Source: Oxalobacteraceae bacterium (GTDB lineage: Bacteria; Pseudomonadota; Gammaproteobacteria; Burkholderiales; Burkholderiaceae_D). From it: a stretch of 64,000 nt of DNA. A program made the position numbers and the translations under genes. Of this stretch, positions 19,792 to 28,233 are shown one piece after another. The notes below the pieces were generated by a model. It was not told where the DNA came from and ran no database searches. It saw nothing but the letters and a program-made list of their open reading frames with translations. The stretch lies in assembly GCA_013284265.1 (NCBI GenBank), contig JABTBR010000019.1, positions 1 through 64,000 of the forward strand, in the 5' to 3' direction. Each line of letters starts with the position of its first letter. Within the stretch, counting starts at the first letter, position 1.

Positions 19792-21912
19792 ATGCGCCTG
19801 GTTTTCGCCCTGCCGGTTCTGACTGCCACGCTGCTCGGCTGCGGCACGCCACCACCACGTGTGGCGCCCGCGCCAGTGCCCCCGCCGCCGACCGTGGCGG
19901 GGCTGAACGCAAGGGTGGCGGGGGGCTCGGCGCCGGCCGCGCCAGCCGGCAGCCACGCCACGCTGGCCCTGCTGGAGACGACCGACCTGCATGCGAACGT
20001 GCTCAGTTATGATTATTACAAGCTTGCGCCCGATCCCGCGCTGGGACTGGAGCGCACCGCGACCCTGATCCGCCAGGCCCGCGCCGACTTCCCCAACAAT
20101 CTGCTGCTCGACAACGGTGACGCCATCCAGGGCAGCGCGCTGGCCGATTACCAGGCGGTGGTCGCACCGGTCGGCTGCGAACGCGTGCTGGCCATCTACA
20201 AGGCCATGAATCTGCTGGGTGTGGACGGCGGCGGCATCGGCAACCATGAATTCAATTACGGGCTGGCCTACCTGAATCAGGTGACCGGCAGCGCCTTCCA
20301 GGTCGAGGGTGTGGACGCCACCGCGCCGCGCTGCGCCGGCCCGCGTTTCCCGCTGGTGCTGGCCAATGTGTACAGCGCCAGGACGCGCCAGCCGCTGTTT
20401 GCGCCTTACCAGATCATCGACAAGCGCATCAGCGCCACCGCGCCGGACGGCAGCGCCGTTCAGGCCACGGTGAAGGTCGGGATCATCGGCTTCACGCCGC
20501 CCGGCATCATGGATTGGGACAAGCGCTGGCTGGCCGGGAAGGTCTACACCGAAGGCGTGCGCGAAACCGCGCAAAAATACCTGCCCGAGATGCGTGCCAG
20601 GGGAGCGGACCTGATCGTCGCCATTTCCCACGGCGGCCTCGATGCCGCGCCCTATACGCCGACTATGGAGAACGCCAATCTGTATCTGGCCCAGGTGCCT
20701 GGCATTGACGCCATGCTGATCGGCCACGCGCACCAATTGTTCCCGAACGCGGCCAGCACGGTGCCGGAATTTAATCTGCCCGGCGTCGACAAGGTCAAAG
20801 GCACGGTGCATGGCGTGCCGACGGTGATGGCCAATCTGTGGGGTAAGCACCTGGGCGTGATCGGCCTGCACCTGCGGTTTGACGGTGGACGCTGGCGCGT
20901 GGACAAGGAAAAGACCAGCGTGGAAGCGCGCGCTATTGCGCTGCCCGCTGGCGCGCAGGCAGGCGCAACGCAGGCGTCGCCTGCGCAGCCGGGCTTCGTC
21001 GCGCCTGATCCCGCGCTGGCCGCGCTGGTGGCGCAGGAACACGCGGCCACCATCGCCTATGTGCGCACGCCGATCGGCAGCAGCGACTTCCGCATGTCCA
21101 CCTACTTCGCCGACGTGGGCGATGTCAGCGCGATCGAACTGGTGAATCTGGCGCAGGCGGCCTATCTGAGCGACTACGTGCGCAGCAACCTGCCGCAGTA
21201 CGGCGCGCTGCCGGTGCTGTCGATGGCATCGCCGTTCAAGATCGGCTCGGCCGGCGTGAGCGACTACACCGACGTGCAGCCTGGTGCCGTGGCGCTGAAT
21301 AACGCGGCTGACCTTTACCTGTACCCGAACGCGCTGTATGGCGTCAAGATCGATGGAGCAGGGCTGAAAGCCTGGCTGGAAAAGTCCGCCGGGCGCTTCC
21401 GCCGCATCGATCCCGCCCAGAGTGCGGCGCAGGAGCTGGTGGACACCAGCTTCCCCGGTTTTAACTTCGATATGCTCAGCAGTCCGGACGTGAGCTATCA
21501 GATCGACGTGACGCAGCCGGTAGGCCAGCGCATTCGTGCCTTGCAATACTTGGGCAAGCCGGTGGCGCCGCAACAGCAATTTCTGGTCGCGACGAATAAC
21601 TATCGTGCCAGCGGCGGTGGCAATTTCCCCGGCCTGGACGGCAGCAAGACCATCCTGGCCTCGCCGGACAATAGCCGCGATGTGCTGATTGCTTATATCA
21701 AGAAGGCAGGCACGCTGACCCGCGCCCAGCACGGCGCGGCGCGCAGCTGGCGGTTTGCGCCGGTGGCGCTCAAAGGGCCGGTGGTATTTCATTCCGCCCC
21801 CGGCCAGCTCGCGCTCGCACGCCAGGCGGGCCTGAACAACGTGAGCGAGCTGCAAGCCGATGATGGCGGCGGCAAAGGCTACGCCCTGTATGGAGTCGAC
21901 TTGTCCAAATGA
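19792..21912 (+). CDS. cpdB: 2',3'-cyclic-nucleotide 2'-phosphodiesterase/3'-nucleotidase, lipoprotein form
   Basis: A 706-residue two-domain 5'-nucleotidase-family enzyme that breaks down cyclic nucleotides and 3'-nucleotides outside the cytoplasm. Metal-binding motifs are LLETTDLHANV (DxH), NNLLLDNGDAIQG, GIGNHEFNYG and LIGHAHQLFP. The C-terminal nucleotide-binding domain has NNYRASGGGNFPG. The start at 19792 gives a lipoprotein signal (LTATLLGC at residues 11-18) and a proline-rich tether, so it is probably membrane-anchored rather than free as in E. coli. Earlier in-frame ATGs would bury the lipobox. It overlaps the next gene by four bases. Confidence 0.92.
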   Translation: MRLVFALPVLTATLLGCGTPPPRVAPAPVPPPPTVAGLNARVAGGSAPAAPAGSHATLALLETTDLHANVLSYDYYKLAPDPALGLERTATLIRQARADFPNNLLLDNGDAIQGSALADYQAVVAPVGCERVLAIYKAMNLLGVDGGGIGNHEFNYGLAYLNQVTGSAFQVEGVDATAPRCAGPRFPLVLANVYSARTRQPLFAPYQIIDKRISATAPDGSAVQATVKVGIIGFTPPGIMDWDKRWLAGKVYTEGVRETAQKYLPEMRARGADLIVAISHGGLDAAPYTPTMENANLYLAQVPGIDAMLIGHAHQLFPNAASTVPEFNLPGVDKVKGTVHGVPTVMANLWGKHLGVIGLHLRFDGGRWRVDKEKTSVEARAIALPAGAQAGATQASPAQPGFVAPDPALAALVAQEHAATIAYVRTPIGSSDFRMSTYFADVGDVSAIELVNLAQAAYLSDYVRSNLPQYGALPVLSMASPFKIGSAGVSDYTDVQPGAVALNNAADLYLYPNALYGVKIDGAGLKAWLEKSAGRFRRIDPAQSAAQELVDTSFPGFNFDMLSSPDVSYQIDVTQPVGQRIRALQYLGKPVAPQQQFLVATNNYRASGGGNFPGLDGSKTILASPDNSRDVLIAYIKKAGTLTRAQHGAARSWRFAPVALKGPVVFHSAPGQLALARQAGLNNVSELQADDGGGKGYALYGVDLSK

Positions 21913-22511
21913 GGCGATTGATCGAATGGCGCGTGGCGCTGCAAAAACTCGCGCTGGCGGTGCTGCCGCTGGTGCTGGGCGCGGGCGGAATGTCGGTACA
22001 CGGCAGCGGGGAAGCTGGCGACGTGGCCATATCGGCCGGCGCTGGCGTCGTGCGCGCCGGTACGCTGGACGAAGCCAAGATCTATATGCGCGGCAGTCCG
22101 TCCACGCCGGCCAACTGGCCCAAGGCGCTGGCCCTGTTTTCCAGCGCGGCCGAAAGCGGCAATCCCGCCGCCGCCTACTATCTGGGCCTGATGTACCGGA
22201 ACGGCATGGGCGTATCGCGTGACGCCTATTGTGCCGCTTACTGGTTCGAGTTTGCCGCACGGCGCCAGGTGCCGGCCGCCATGTTCCTGCTGGCGAACCA
22301 GCTGCTGAGCGGCGAGGGCGTTGTGCGCGACGATGCCGCCGCCCGCCGCTGGATCGAGAAAGCGGCTGACATGGAGTATCCGGAAGCCGTGATGGCCATG
22401 GCGCTGGGCATGCGCGACGGCTCGATGGGCTTCGAACGCAACCTAGCCATGGCGGAAATGCAGATGAAGGAAGCGGCGCACGCGCTGCAGCACGCACGCC
22501 GCGAACCCTGA
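21909..22511 (+). CDS. Sel1-repeat secreted protein
   Basis: A 200-residue protein with an N-terminal hydrophobic export segment (LALAVLPLVLGAGG) and two to three Sel1-like repeats. The repeats include NPAAAYYLGLMYRNGMGVSRD (about residues 85-105), VPAAMFLLANQLLSGEGVVRDD and the more divergent YPEAVMAMALGMRDGS. Sel1 repeats are TPR-like alpha-solenoids for protein contacts. It starts in the ATGA shared with the cpdB stop, so it is translated with CpdB and may act in the same envelope compartment. The specific role is unknown. Confidence 0.82.
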   Translation: MRRLIEWRVALQKLALAVLPLVLGAGGMSVHGSGEAGDVAISAGAGVVRAGTLDEAKIYMRGSPSTPANWPKALALFSSAAESGNPAAAYYLGLMYRNGMGVSRDAYCAAYWFEFAARRQVPAAMFLLANQLLSGEGVVRDDAAARRWIEKAADMEYPEAVMAMALGMRDGSMGFERNLAMAEMQMKEAAHALQHARREP

Positions 22512-22654
22512 CGTAGCTGAATGGGAGGCTAATTCAGGCATGCTCGCCTAGCAAATATCCTCCTTATCCGTGCGCGCCCCAACGGAAATATCATGCATGA
22601 TTCACAGAGCGCGGAAATCCGACCCGCGTTCGCCGAAAAAGGGAAATCCATCGT

Positions 22655-23545
22655 ATGCCAACAGTCGCTTTGATCGCTATCCACGGCATGGGGCCGACGG
22701 AAGTTCACTACGCCGAGCCGATGCGCGGCATGTTGCGTTCCGCGCTCGGGCCGCTCATGTCCAGTGTCGATCTTCACGCGGTCAACTACAAGCACATCCT
22801 GCAAGAGAACGAAGAGGCGGTCTGGAACCGGATCGACACCCGCAGCAAGGTCCATTACGACGACCTGCGCAAATTCCTGCTGTTCGGCTTTGGCGATGCG
22901 GCCGGGCTGGAAGCGCGCAAGGAGGAAGAGGATTCGGTCTACGAACTGGCGCAGCTGGAAGTGGCGCGGGCGTTGTGGAATGCGCTCCAACAGAACGGCA
23001 ATGTGGCGGTGGTGTTCCTGACCCAGTCGCTAGGCTGCCAGGTGCTGTCGAACTATATCTACGACGCGCAGAAGGCGATGCAGCACTGGATCAATCCAGC
23101 CAATCCGCCGGCGGCGGTGGGGGTGTGGCGCGATCTGGCCAAGCTGGGGCGCGAGCTGGCCGGCCGCCCGCTCACGCCAGCCGAACGCGATTTCCTGGCC
23201 TGCAAAACCTGCAGCGCCTGGGTCAGCACCGGCTGCAATATCCCCATTTTTATGGCGGCGCACAAGGCGATGACGGTCAAGCCGATCGAGCCGCCCACGC
23301 CGACCTTCAAATGGCTCAATCTGTACGATCCCGACGATGTGCTGGGCTGGCCTTTGCAGCCGCTGTACGACGACGTCGATGCGCAGCTGGTGGAAGACCG
23401 CGCCATCAATTCGGGCCAGGGCGCCGTCAACTGGATACTCAAAAGCTGGAACCCGCTGTCGCATACCACCTATTGGACTGACGACGATGTGGTCGATCCG
23501 CTGGCTGATATCCTGAGGGTTTTGATCAATCAGGAGCTGGCATGA
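22655..23545 (+). CDS. Conserved hypothetical protein, alpha/beta-hydrolase-like
   Basis: A 296-residue cytoplasmic protein with no signal peptide. It opens with VALIAIHGMGP, like the oxyanion strand of alpha/beta hydrolases. At about residue 125 it has VVFLTQSLGCQVLSNYIYD, which looks like a nucleophile elbow in which TQSLGC replaces the standard GxSxG. A possible acid/histidine pair is present in NLYDPDDVLGWPL and SHTTYWTDDDVVD near the end. This pattern suggests a serine hydrolase, but no family can be named. It shares an ATGA with the following aldo/keto reductase gene. Confidence 0.6.
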   Translation: MPTVALIAIHGMGPTEVHYAEPMRGMLRSALGPLMSSVDLHAVNYKHILQENEEAVWNRIDTRSKVHYDDLRKFLLFGFGDAAGLEARKEEEDSVYELAQLEVARALWNALQQNGNVAVVFLTQSLGCQVLSNYIYDAQKAMQHWINPANPPAAVGVWRDLAKLGRELAGRPLTPAERDFLACKTCSAWVSTGCNIPIFMAAHKAMTVKPIEPPTPTFKWLNLYDPDDVLGWPLQPLYDDVDAQLVEDRAINSGQGAVNWILKSWNPLSHTTYWTDDDVVDPLADILRVLINQELA

Positions 23546-24405
23546 ATACAGCAGACATGAAGACATTGGCCTTGCCATCCGGGCGCCGGGTACCGGTACT
23601 GGGACAGGGTACCTGGTATATGGGCGAAGACCCGGCCAGCGCCGCGCGCGAAGCGCAGGCGCTGCAACTGGGTATGGACCTGGGCATGACCTTGATCGAC
23701 ACGGCCGAGATGTATGCCGAAGGCGGCGCGGAGCAGGTGGTGGGCAAGGCGATCGCCGGCCGGCGCGACGAGGCCTTCATCGTCAGCAAGGTGTATCCGC
23801 ATAATGCGCATGTGAGCGGCATGCAGGCCGCCTGCGAGCGCAGCCTGAAGCGGATGAATATCGACTGCATCGACCTGTATTTGCTGCACTGGCCAGGCTC
23901 GGTGCCGATGGAAGATACCCTGGAAGGTTTCGAACGCCTGCGCGGCGCCGGCAAGATTCGCGATTTCGGCGTCAGCAATGTGGATTTGTACGGGATGGAA
24001 GAGACGCTGGAGCTGCCCGGCGGCGCCGGGCTGGCGACCAACCAGGTGCTGTACAACCTGCTGCGGCGCGGGATCGAGTTCGACCTGTTGCCGACCTGCC
24101 GTCAGCTCGGTATTCCGGTGATGGCGTATTCGCCGCTGGAGTCCAGCGGCAGCGAGCAGCGCGCCTTGCTCGGCCATCCGGGCTTGCAGGCGGTGGCGCG
24201 GCGCCATGATGTCAGCTCGGCCCAGGTCGCGTTGGCCTGGGTGCTGGCGCAGGAGGGCGTGATCGCGATTCCCAAGGCGGTCGATCCGGTGCATGTGCGC
24301 GCCAACCGCGCCGCGCTCGATATCGCGTTGACGGCGCAGGATATGGCGGAGCTGGACCTGGCTTTTCCGCCGCCGCGGCGCGCGCGTGCGCTGGATATGC
24401 GCTGA
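23542..24405 (+). CDS. Aldo/keto reductase
   Basis: A 287-residue NADPH-dependent oxidoreductase with the AKR catalytic set: Asp and Tyr in LIDTAEMYAEGGAEQVVG, Lys in FIVSKVYPHNA and His in YLLHWPGSVP. The cofactor-binding tail is VIAIPKAVDPVHVRANRAALD. It reduces aldehydes or ketones, and the substrate is unknown. It is slightly shorter than typical AKRs of 310-330 residues but complete, resembling the YeaE/AKR5-like group. It is translationally coupled to the hydrolase-like gene upstream. Confidence 0.92.
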   Translation: MNTADMKTLALPSGRRVPVLGQGTWYMGEDPASAAREAQALQLGMDLGMTLIDTAEMYAEGGAEQVVGKAIAGRRDEAFIVSKVYPHNAHVSGMQAACERSLKRMNIDCIDLYLLHWPGSVPMEDTLEGFERLRGAGKIRDFGVSNVDLYGMEETLELPGGAGLATNQVLYNLLRRGIEFDLLPTCRQLGIPVMAYSPLESSGSEQRALLGHPGLQAVARRHDVSSAQVALAWVLAQEGVIAIPKAVDPVHVRANRAALDIALTAQDMAELDLAFPPPRRARALDMR

Positions 24406-24467
24406 TCAAAGCAGCCAGGCCACCTCATGCCTTGGACCGCTAACTTAAGCGTGCCGCTGCGCTGTTA

Positions 24468-24569
24468 GAACCCACGGCAAAGAGCCGGGGGCCGGTCCCA
24501 CCGGGACCGGCGGGGCGTAGCCCCTTCCCGGACCCTGGGTCAGGCCCCCAGGGTTACGGCTTGGGTTTT
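24468..24569 (+). repeat. Long REP element (copy 4)
   Basis: A 102-bp element with the same outer ends as the short REPs (GAACCCACGGC..GCTTGGGTTTT). The centre is different: GGGGGCCGGTCCC paired with GGGACCGG, a second stem GGGGCGTAGCCCC, and CCCTGGGTCAGGCCCCCAGGG. The 28 bases before it (CTTAAGCGTGCCGC..GCTGTTA) match those before copy 7. Confidence 0.8.
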
Positions 24570-25189
24570 AGACGGCAGCCGGTGGCCTGCAACCTGCGGC
24601 TCGCGGCCCGCTTTGCGCAGACTGCACGCAACCCCGATTCGCTTTGCGAAAGTTGTGTACAATTTTTACATCTTCTGTTCCCGCCACTCTTTTCAATTGT
24701 GCACGTCAAAAAAATTTGTGTTTTTACAACGGCCAAATTTCTCTTTTTTTCCGCTACCAATAGTTAGTCTCGCCATCCGTTGGCTATAGAAGCGTCCCAT
24801 ACTCCCATTGATAAACCATTGCTGCGCCTGGCTTTCCGGGTGTTTGCGTGCGCGCCCGCGAAAGAAATTTCACTGCTGAATCTTCAATTTGATGTTCAAA
24901 AATTGTATACAAAATTGTTGACACCGATTCATTGCGGGAGCAATATCGTCTTCACCGGAGGCACAAAAACACCTCCAGTTCCGTCGCCAGAAGCGGCGGA
25001 TTCGTCACCATCGATCCGGATGGGGCGGTAGCACCTGAACTGAACCAGATTCCCTGACACCAGCTATGCGGCCATGCCGCGCTAGCTGGTGATGCAATGA
25101 TTTGAAATGCGCGCGGCCTAGGGCATGCCGCGTGAGTTGTCAGTAGCAAGCACCGCCCATTACACCAAAAAATAGATGGAGACTTTTTT
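24570..25189 (+). promoter_or_regulatory. Control region of the NCS2 permease: promoter and two TTGTRTACAA operators
   Basis: A good promoter lies at 24918-24946: -35 TTGACA (24918-24923), a 17-bp spacer, and -10 CAATAT (24941-24946). The perfect palindrome TTGTATACAA (24903-24912) sits just upstream of the -35, and TTGTGTACAA, one mismatch different, lies at 24653-24662. Such TGTATACA sites are typical of GntR/FadR-type regulators, so a purine-catabolism regulator is a reasonable guess but unproven. The transcript would have a leader of about 237 bases, described separately. No gene is supported in this 620-bp stretch. Confidence 0.5.
25054..25143 (+). ncRNA. Possible structured 5' leader RNA of the NCS2 permease
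   Basis: Three helices can be drawn by eye. P1 pairs CTGACA (25054-25059) with TGTCAG (25138-25143). P2 pairs CACCAGCTA (25058-25066) with TAGCTGGTG (25083-25091), plus an inner GCGGC/GCCGC. P3 pairs CGCGGC (25112-25117) with GCCGCG (25127-25132). P1 and P2 share two bases, so they may be alternatives. Both hairpins carry GCGGCC..ATGCCGCG, suggesting a duplication. The layout resembles a three-way junction upstream of a nucleobase transporter, but the known purine-riboswitch core is not visible. This is a candidate only. Confidence 0.35.
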
Positions 25190-26542
25190 ATGAATCACTT
25201 GCTGTTCAAGGTCGAAGATCGGCCACCCCTGTTGACCACCGTCCTCTTAGCGGCGCAACACCTGCTGGCGGCGCTCGGCGGCATCATCGCCGTGCCGCTG
25301 GTCGTGGGTGCGGCCCTGAAACTACCTGCCGATCAGATCGTCGCGCTGATCAATGCAGCATTGCTGGGCTCCGGCATCGTTACCTTCATCCAGTGCAAGG
25401 GCGTCGGCCCGGTCGGTATCCGTCTCCCATGCGTCATGGGCACCAGCTTCGCCTTCGTCGGCGCGGGCATCAGTGTCGGTCTTGAACACGGCGTACCAGG
25501 CATTCTCGGTTCTTCCCTGGCCGGCTCGGTCGTGATGATCATCGGCAGCTACTTCATGCCGCAGATCCGCAAACTGTTCCCTCACGCCGTCACCGGCGTG
25601 GTGGTCACCATGATCGGCCTGTCGCTGGTGCCGGTCGCGGTGGACTGGGCTGCGGGCGGCTTCGCTCCTGGCGTGGTCTATGGCGCTCCTGCCAACCTCG
25701 GTATCGCCGCCTTCGTGCTGGTGACCGTGATCGCCCTGGTGCAATTCGGTAAGGGCATCATCTCCGCCGCCGCCGTGGTCATCGGCATGGCCATCGGCTA
25801 CTGTGTCTGCGTCGCTCTTGGCATGGTCAACTTCGACCAGGTGCAAGCCGCCGCCGTGTTCGCACTGCCACAGCCGCTGCACTACGGTATGAGCTTCCCG
25901 ATCTCCGGTATCGTTGCGATGGGCGTAGCCTATCTGGTGACGATGGTGGAAACCACCGGTACCTTCATGGCGCTGGGCGCCGCGACCAACACCAAGATCC
26001 GCGGCAAAACCCTGTCCCGCGGCATCCTGTGCGACGGCCTGGGTTCGGCGCTGGCTTCGGTGCTGTCGAGCCCTCCGGTGTCGACCTTCGCACAAAACGT
26101 CGGTGTGGTTTCGCTGACCGGCGTCGCCAGCCGTCACGTGGTGGCACTGACCGGCTGCATGCTGGTACTGGCTGGCCTGTTCCCTATCCTGGGCGCTGTC
26201 GTTGTGACCATTCCTCAGCCTGTGCTGGGCGGTGCTGGCCTGATGATGTTTGCGATGATTATCTCGGCCGGCGTTCAGCTGCTGAGCCAAGTCGAACACA
26301 CCAAGCGTAACGGCATCATCATGGCGGTGGCCATCGGCTGCGGTCTGGCGGTGACGGTGCGTCCTGAACTGCTGGGCAAGCTGCCACACTTCGTCAAGGA
26401 AGTCTTCGGTTCCGGCATCACTGTCGGCGCACTGACCGCTGTTCTGCTCAATCTGGTCCTGCCAGAGCGTCCAGTCGAACACGATGAAGACGACGAAGAG
26501 GTACCACAAGCTTTTTTAACGCAGGAGCTGGAAGCAGCTTAA
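25190..26542 (+). CDS. NCS2 family purine (xanthine/urate-type) permease
   Basis: A 450-residue inner-membrane nucleobase:cation symporter with about 14 membrane segments. The NCS2 motifs are present: QHLLAALGGIIAVPLVVG in TM1, ETTGTFMALG (about residue 255, with the substrate-binding Glu) and FAQNVGVVSLTGVASRHVVALTG (about residue 305, the QN motif). The sequence resembles the xanthine/uric-acid branch (XanQ/UacT) more than uracil permeases. The C-terminal tail is acidic. The neighbouring 8-oxoguanine deaminase supports a purine substrate. GGAG lies upstream of the ATG. Confidence 0.9.
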   Translation: MNHLLFKVEDRPPLLTTVLLAAQHLLAALGGIIAVPLVVGAALKLPADQIVALINAALLGSGIVTFIQCKGVGPVGIRLPCVMGTSFAFVGAGISVGLEHGVPGILGSSLAGSVVMIIGSYFMPQIRKLFPHAVTGVVVTMIGLSLVPVAVDWAAGGFAPGVVYGAPANLGIAAFVLVTVIALVQFGKGIISAAAVVIGMAIGYCVCVALGMVNFDQVQAAAVFALPQPLHYGMSFPISGIVAMGVAYLVTMVETTGTFMALGAATNTKIRGKTLSRGILCDGLGSALASVLSSPPVSTFAQNVGVVSLTGVASRHVVALTGCMLVLAGLFPILGAVVVTIPQPVLGGAGLMMFAMIISAGVQLLSQVEHTKRNGIIMAVAIGCGLAVTVRPELLGKLPHFVKEVFGSGITVGALTAVLLNLVLPERPVEHDEDDEEVPQAFLTQELEAA

Positions 26543-26561
26543 GTTAAACTGTCCTCCTTCA

Positions 26562-26596
26562 CCCGTGCCGGCGCTCATTGCCGGCACGGGCTTTTT
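26562..26596 (+). terminator. Terminator after the NCS2 permease
   Basis: A perfect 11-bp stem, CCCGTGCCGGC (26562-26572) and GCCGGCACGGG (26580-26590), followed by C and five T residues, 20 bases after the stop codon. The deaminase downstream would therefore need read-through or its own promoter. Confidence 0.88.
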
Positions 26597-26667
26597 CACA
26601 TTGTTTCCGCAGTGCCCGTGCATTGTTTCCGCAGTGTTTTTTCATTCCTTCTTTTTATCGAAATAAA

Positions 26668-28032
26668 ATGACGAAGACTCTCTTAATCAAAAATGCACGC
26701 GTCCTGGTTACCATGGACGACGACCGCCGCGAGATCGCCAATGGCGCCGTGTTCATTCGCGGTAACGTCATCGAACAGGTGGGCCTCAGCTCCGATCTGC
26801 CGCAGCAGGCCGACGAAGTCATCGACGCCACCAACCATGTGGTGATGCCGGGCCTGGTCAATACCCACCACCATATGTACCAGAGCCTGACGCGCGTGAT
26901 CCCCGCCGCGCAGAACGGCGAACTGTTTAACTGGCTGACCAATCTGTACCCGATCTGGGCCAACCTGACAGCGGACATGGTCAACATCTCGACCCAGGTG
27001 GCGATGTCGGAACTGATCCTGTCTGGCTGCACCACCAGCAGCGACCATCTGTATATTTACCCGAACGACTGCAAGCTCGATGACAGCATCGAAGCGGCGC
27101 GCAAGATCGGCATGCGTTTCCATGCGGCGCGCGGCTCGATGAGCGTGGGCCAGTCCAAGGGCGGCCTGCCGCCGGACAGCGTGGTCGAGACGGAAGCGGA
27201 CATCCTCAAGGATACCCAGCGTCTGATCGAAACTTATCACGACAGCAGCCGCTTCGCGATGGAGCGCATCGTGGTCGCGCCATGTTCGCCGTTCTCGGTG
27301 TCGCGCGACCTGATGAAGGAAGCGGCGTCGATGGCGCGCAGCTTCGGCGTCTCGCTACACACTCACCTGGCCGAAAACGCCAACGACATCGCCTACAGCC
27401 GCGAGAAATTCAATATGACCCCGGCCGAATATGCGGAAGACTGCGGCTGGGTGGGTCACGACGTATGGCATGCGCACTGCGTGCAGCTGGACGATGAAGG
27501 CATCTATATGTTCGGCCGCACCGGCACCGGTATCGCCCACTGCCCATGTTCGAACATGCGTCTGGCGTCGGGCATTGCGCCGATCCGCAAGATGATCGAC
27601 CAGGGCGTGTCGGTTGGTTTGGGCGTGGATGGTTGCGCCTCGAACGATTCCGGCCATATGCTGGGCGAAGCACGCCAGGCGATGCTGCTGCAGCGCGTGG
27701 GTTTCGGTCCAGATGCGATGACGGCGCGCCAGGCGCTGGAAGTGGCCACCTTGGGCGGCGCCAAGGTACTGAACCGCGACGACATCGGCGCGCTCAAGCC
27801 GGGTATGGCGGCCGATATTGTCACGTTCAAGATGGACCAGATTGGCTTTGCCGGCGCGCTGCATGATCCGGTGGCGGCGCTGGTGTTCTGCACGCCGTCG
27901 AATGTGTCGTATAGCGTCATTAACGGCAAGGTCGTGGTGCGCGAAGGTGTGCTGTGTACGATCGATCTGCCGGTGGTGATCGAGCGCCACAATGTGCTGG
28001 CGCATCAGCTGGCGTTGGCGACCGGCGCGTAA
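26668..28032 (+). CDS. 8-oxoguanine deaminase (amidohydrolase superfamily)
   Basis: A 454-residue metal-dependent deaminase. 8-oxoguanine deaminases convert 8-oxoguanine to urate and ammonia, removing an oxidised base. Metal ligands are in GLVNTHHHMYQSLTR (residues 60-75), SLHTHLAENAND and WHAHCVQLDD, and the last Asp is in GVDGCASNDSGHML. The PNDCKLDDSIEAA segment and AARGSMSVGQSKGGLPPDSVVE match the 8-oxoG/hydroxydechloroatrazine ethylaminohydrolase-like group. The start is the ATG at 26668, just after an A-rich stretch; an upstream in-frame start lies inside the terminator. Placement after a purine permease fits purine salvage or catabolism. Confidence 0.88.
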   Translation: MTKTLLIKNARVLVTMDDDRREIANGAVFIRGNVIEQVGLSSDLPQQADEVIDATNHVVMPGLVNTHHHMYQSLTRVIPAAQNGELFNWLTNLYPIWANLTADMVNISTQVAMSELILSGCTTSSDHLYIYPNDCKLDDSIEAARKIGMRFHAARGSMSVGQSKGGLPPDSVVETEADILKDTQRLIETYHDSSRFAMERIVVAPCSPFSVSRDLMKEAASMARSFGVSLHTHLAENANDIAYSREKFNMTPAEYAEDCGWVGHDVWHAHCVQLDDEGIYMFGRTGTGIAHCPCSNMRLASGIAPIRKMIDQGVSVGLGVDGCASNDSGHMLGEARQAMLLQRVGFGPDAMTARQALEVATLGGAKVLNRDDIGALKPGMAADIVTFKMDQIGFAGALHDPVAALVFCTPSNVSYSVINGKVVVREGVLCTIDLPVVIERHNVLAHQLALATGA

Positions 28033-28078
28033 GCTTTTGTTTCACGCCTTGGGTTTTGCCGGGTTTAAAACCGAAACG

Positions 28079-28178
28079 AAACCCACGGCGTACCCCTGGG
28101 GTCAGACCCAGGGTCCGGGGAGGGGCTACGCCCCGCCGGTCCCGGTGGGACCGGCCCCCGGCTCTTTGCCGTGGGTTT
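28079..28178 (-). repeat. Long REP element (copy 5), reverse orientation
   Basis: A 100-bp element whose reverse complement begins AAACCCACGGCAAAGAGCCG and closely matches copy 4, with the GGCCGGTCCC/GGGACCGG stem and GGGGCGTAGCCCC stem. A fragment resembling a REP tail (CGCCTTGGGTTTT) lies just before it at 28046-28057. It fills most of the gap between the deaminase and the convergent PepSY gene. Confidence 0.8.
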
Positions 28179-28233
28179 AAGGTGACTGCCGGCGGCCCGC
28201 TAACCGCAATTCAGTGTAGTGCCAGATTCATGG

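Noticed and set aside
19684..22497. Minus-strand open frame of 937 codons opposite cpdB and the Sel1 gene
   Set aside because: Arginine/histidine/glycine-rich shadow of cpdB with no recognisable domain; the sense genes have clear catalytic motifs.
24554..25031. Short open frames (64-83 codons) in the gap before the NCS2 permease
   Set aside because: They start inside REP copy 4 or in promoter sequence, have no ribosome sites and no similarity I can recognise.
25054..25143. Known purine riboswitch (guanine/adenine class) before the NCS2 permease
   Set aside because: The conserved junction and kissing-loop sequences are not visible, and P1 and P2 overlap. I keep it only as a candidate structured leader.
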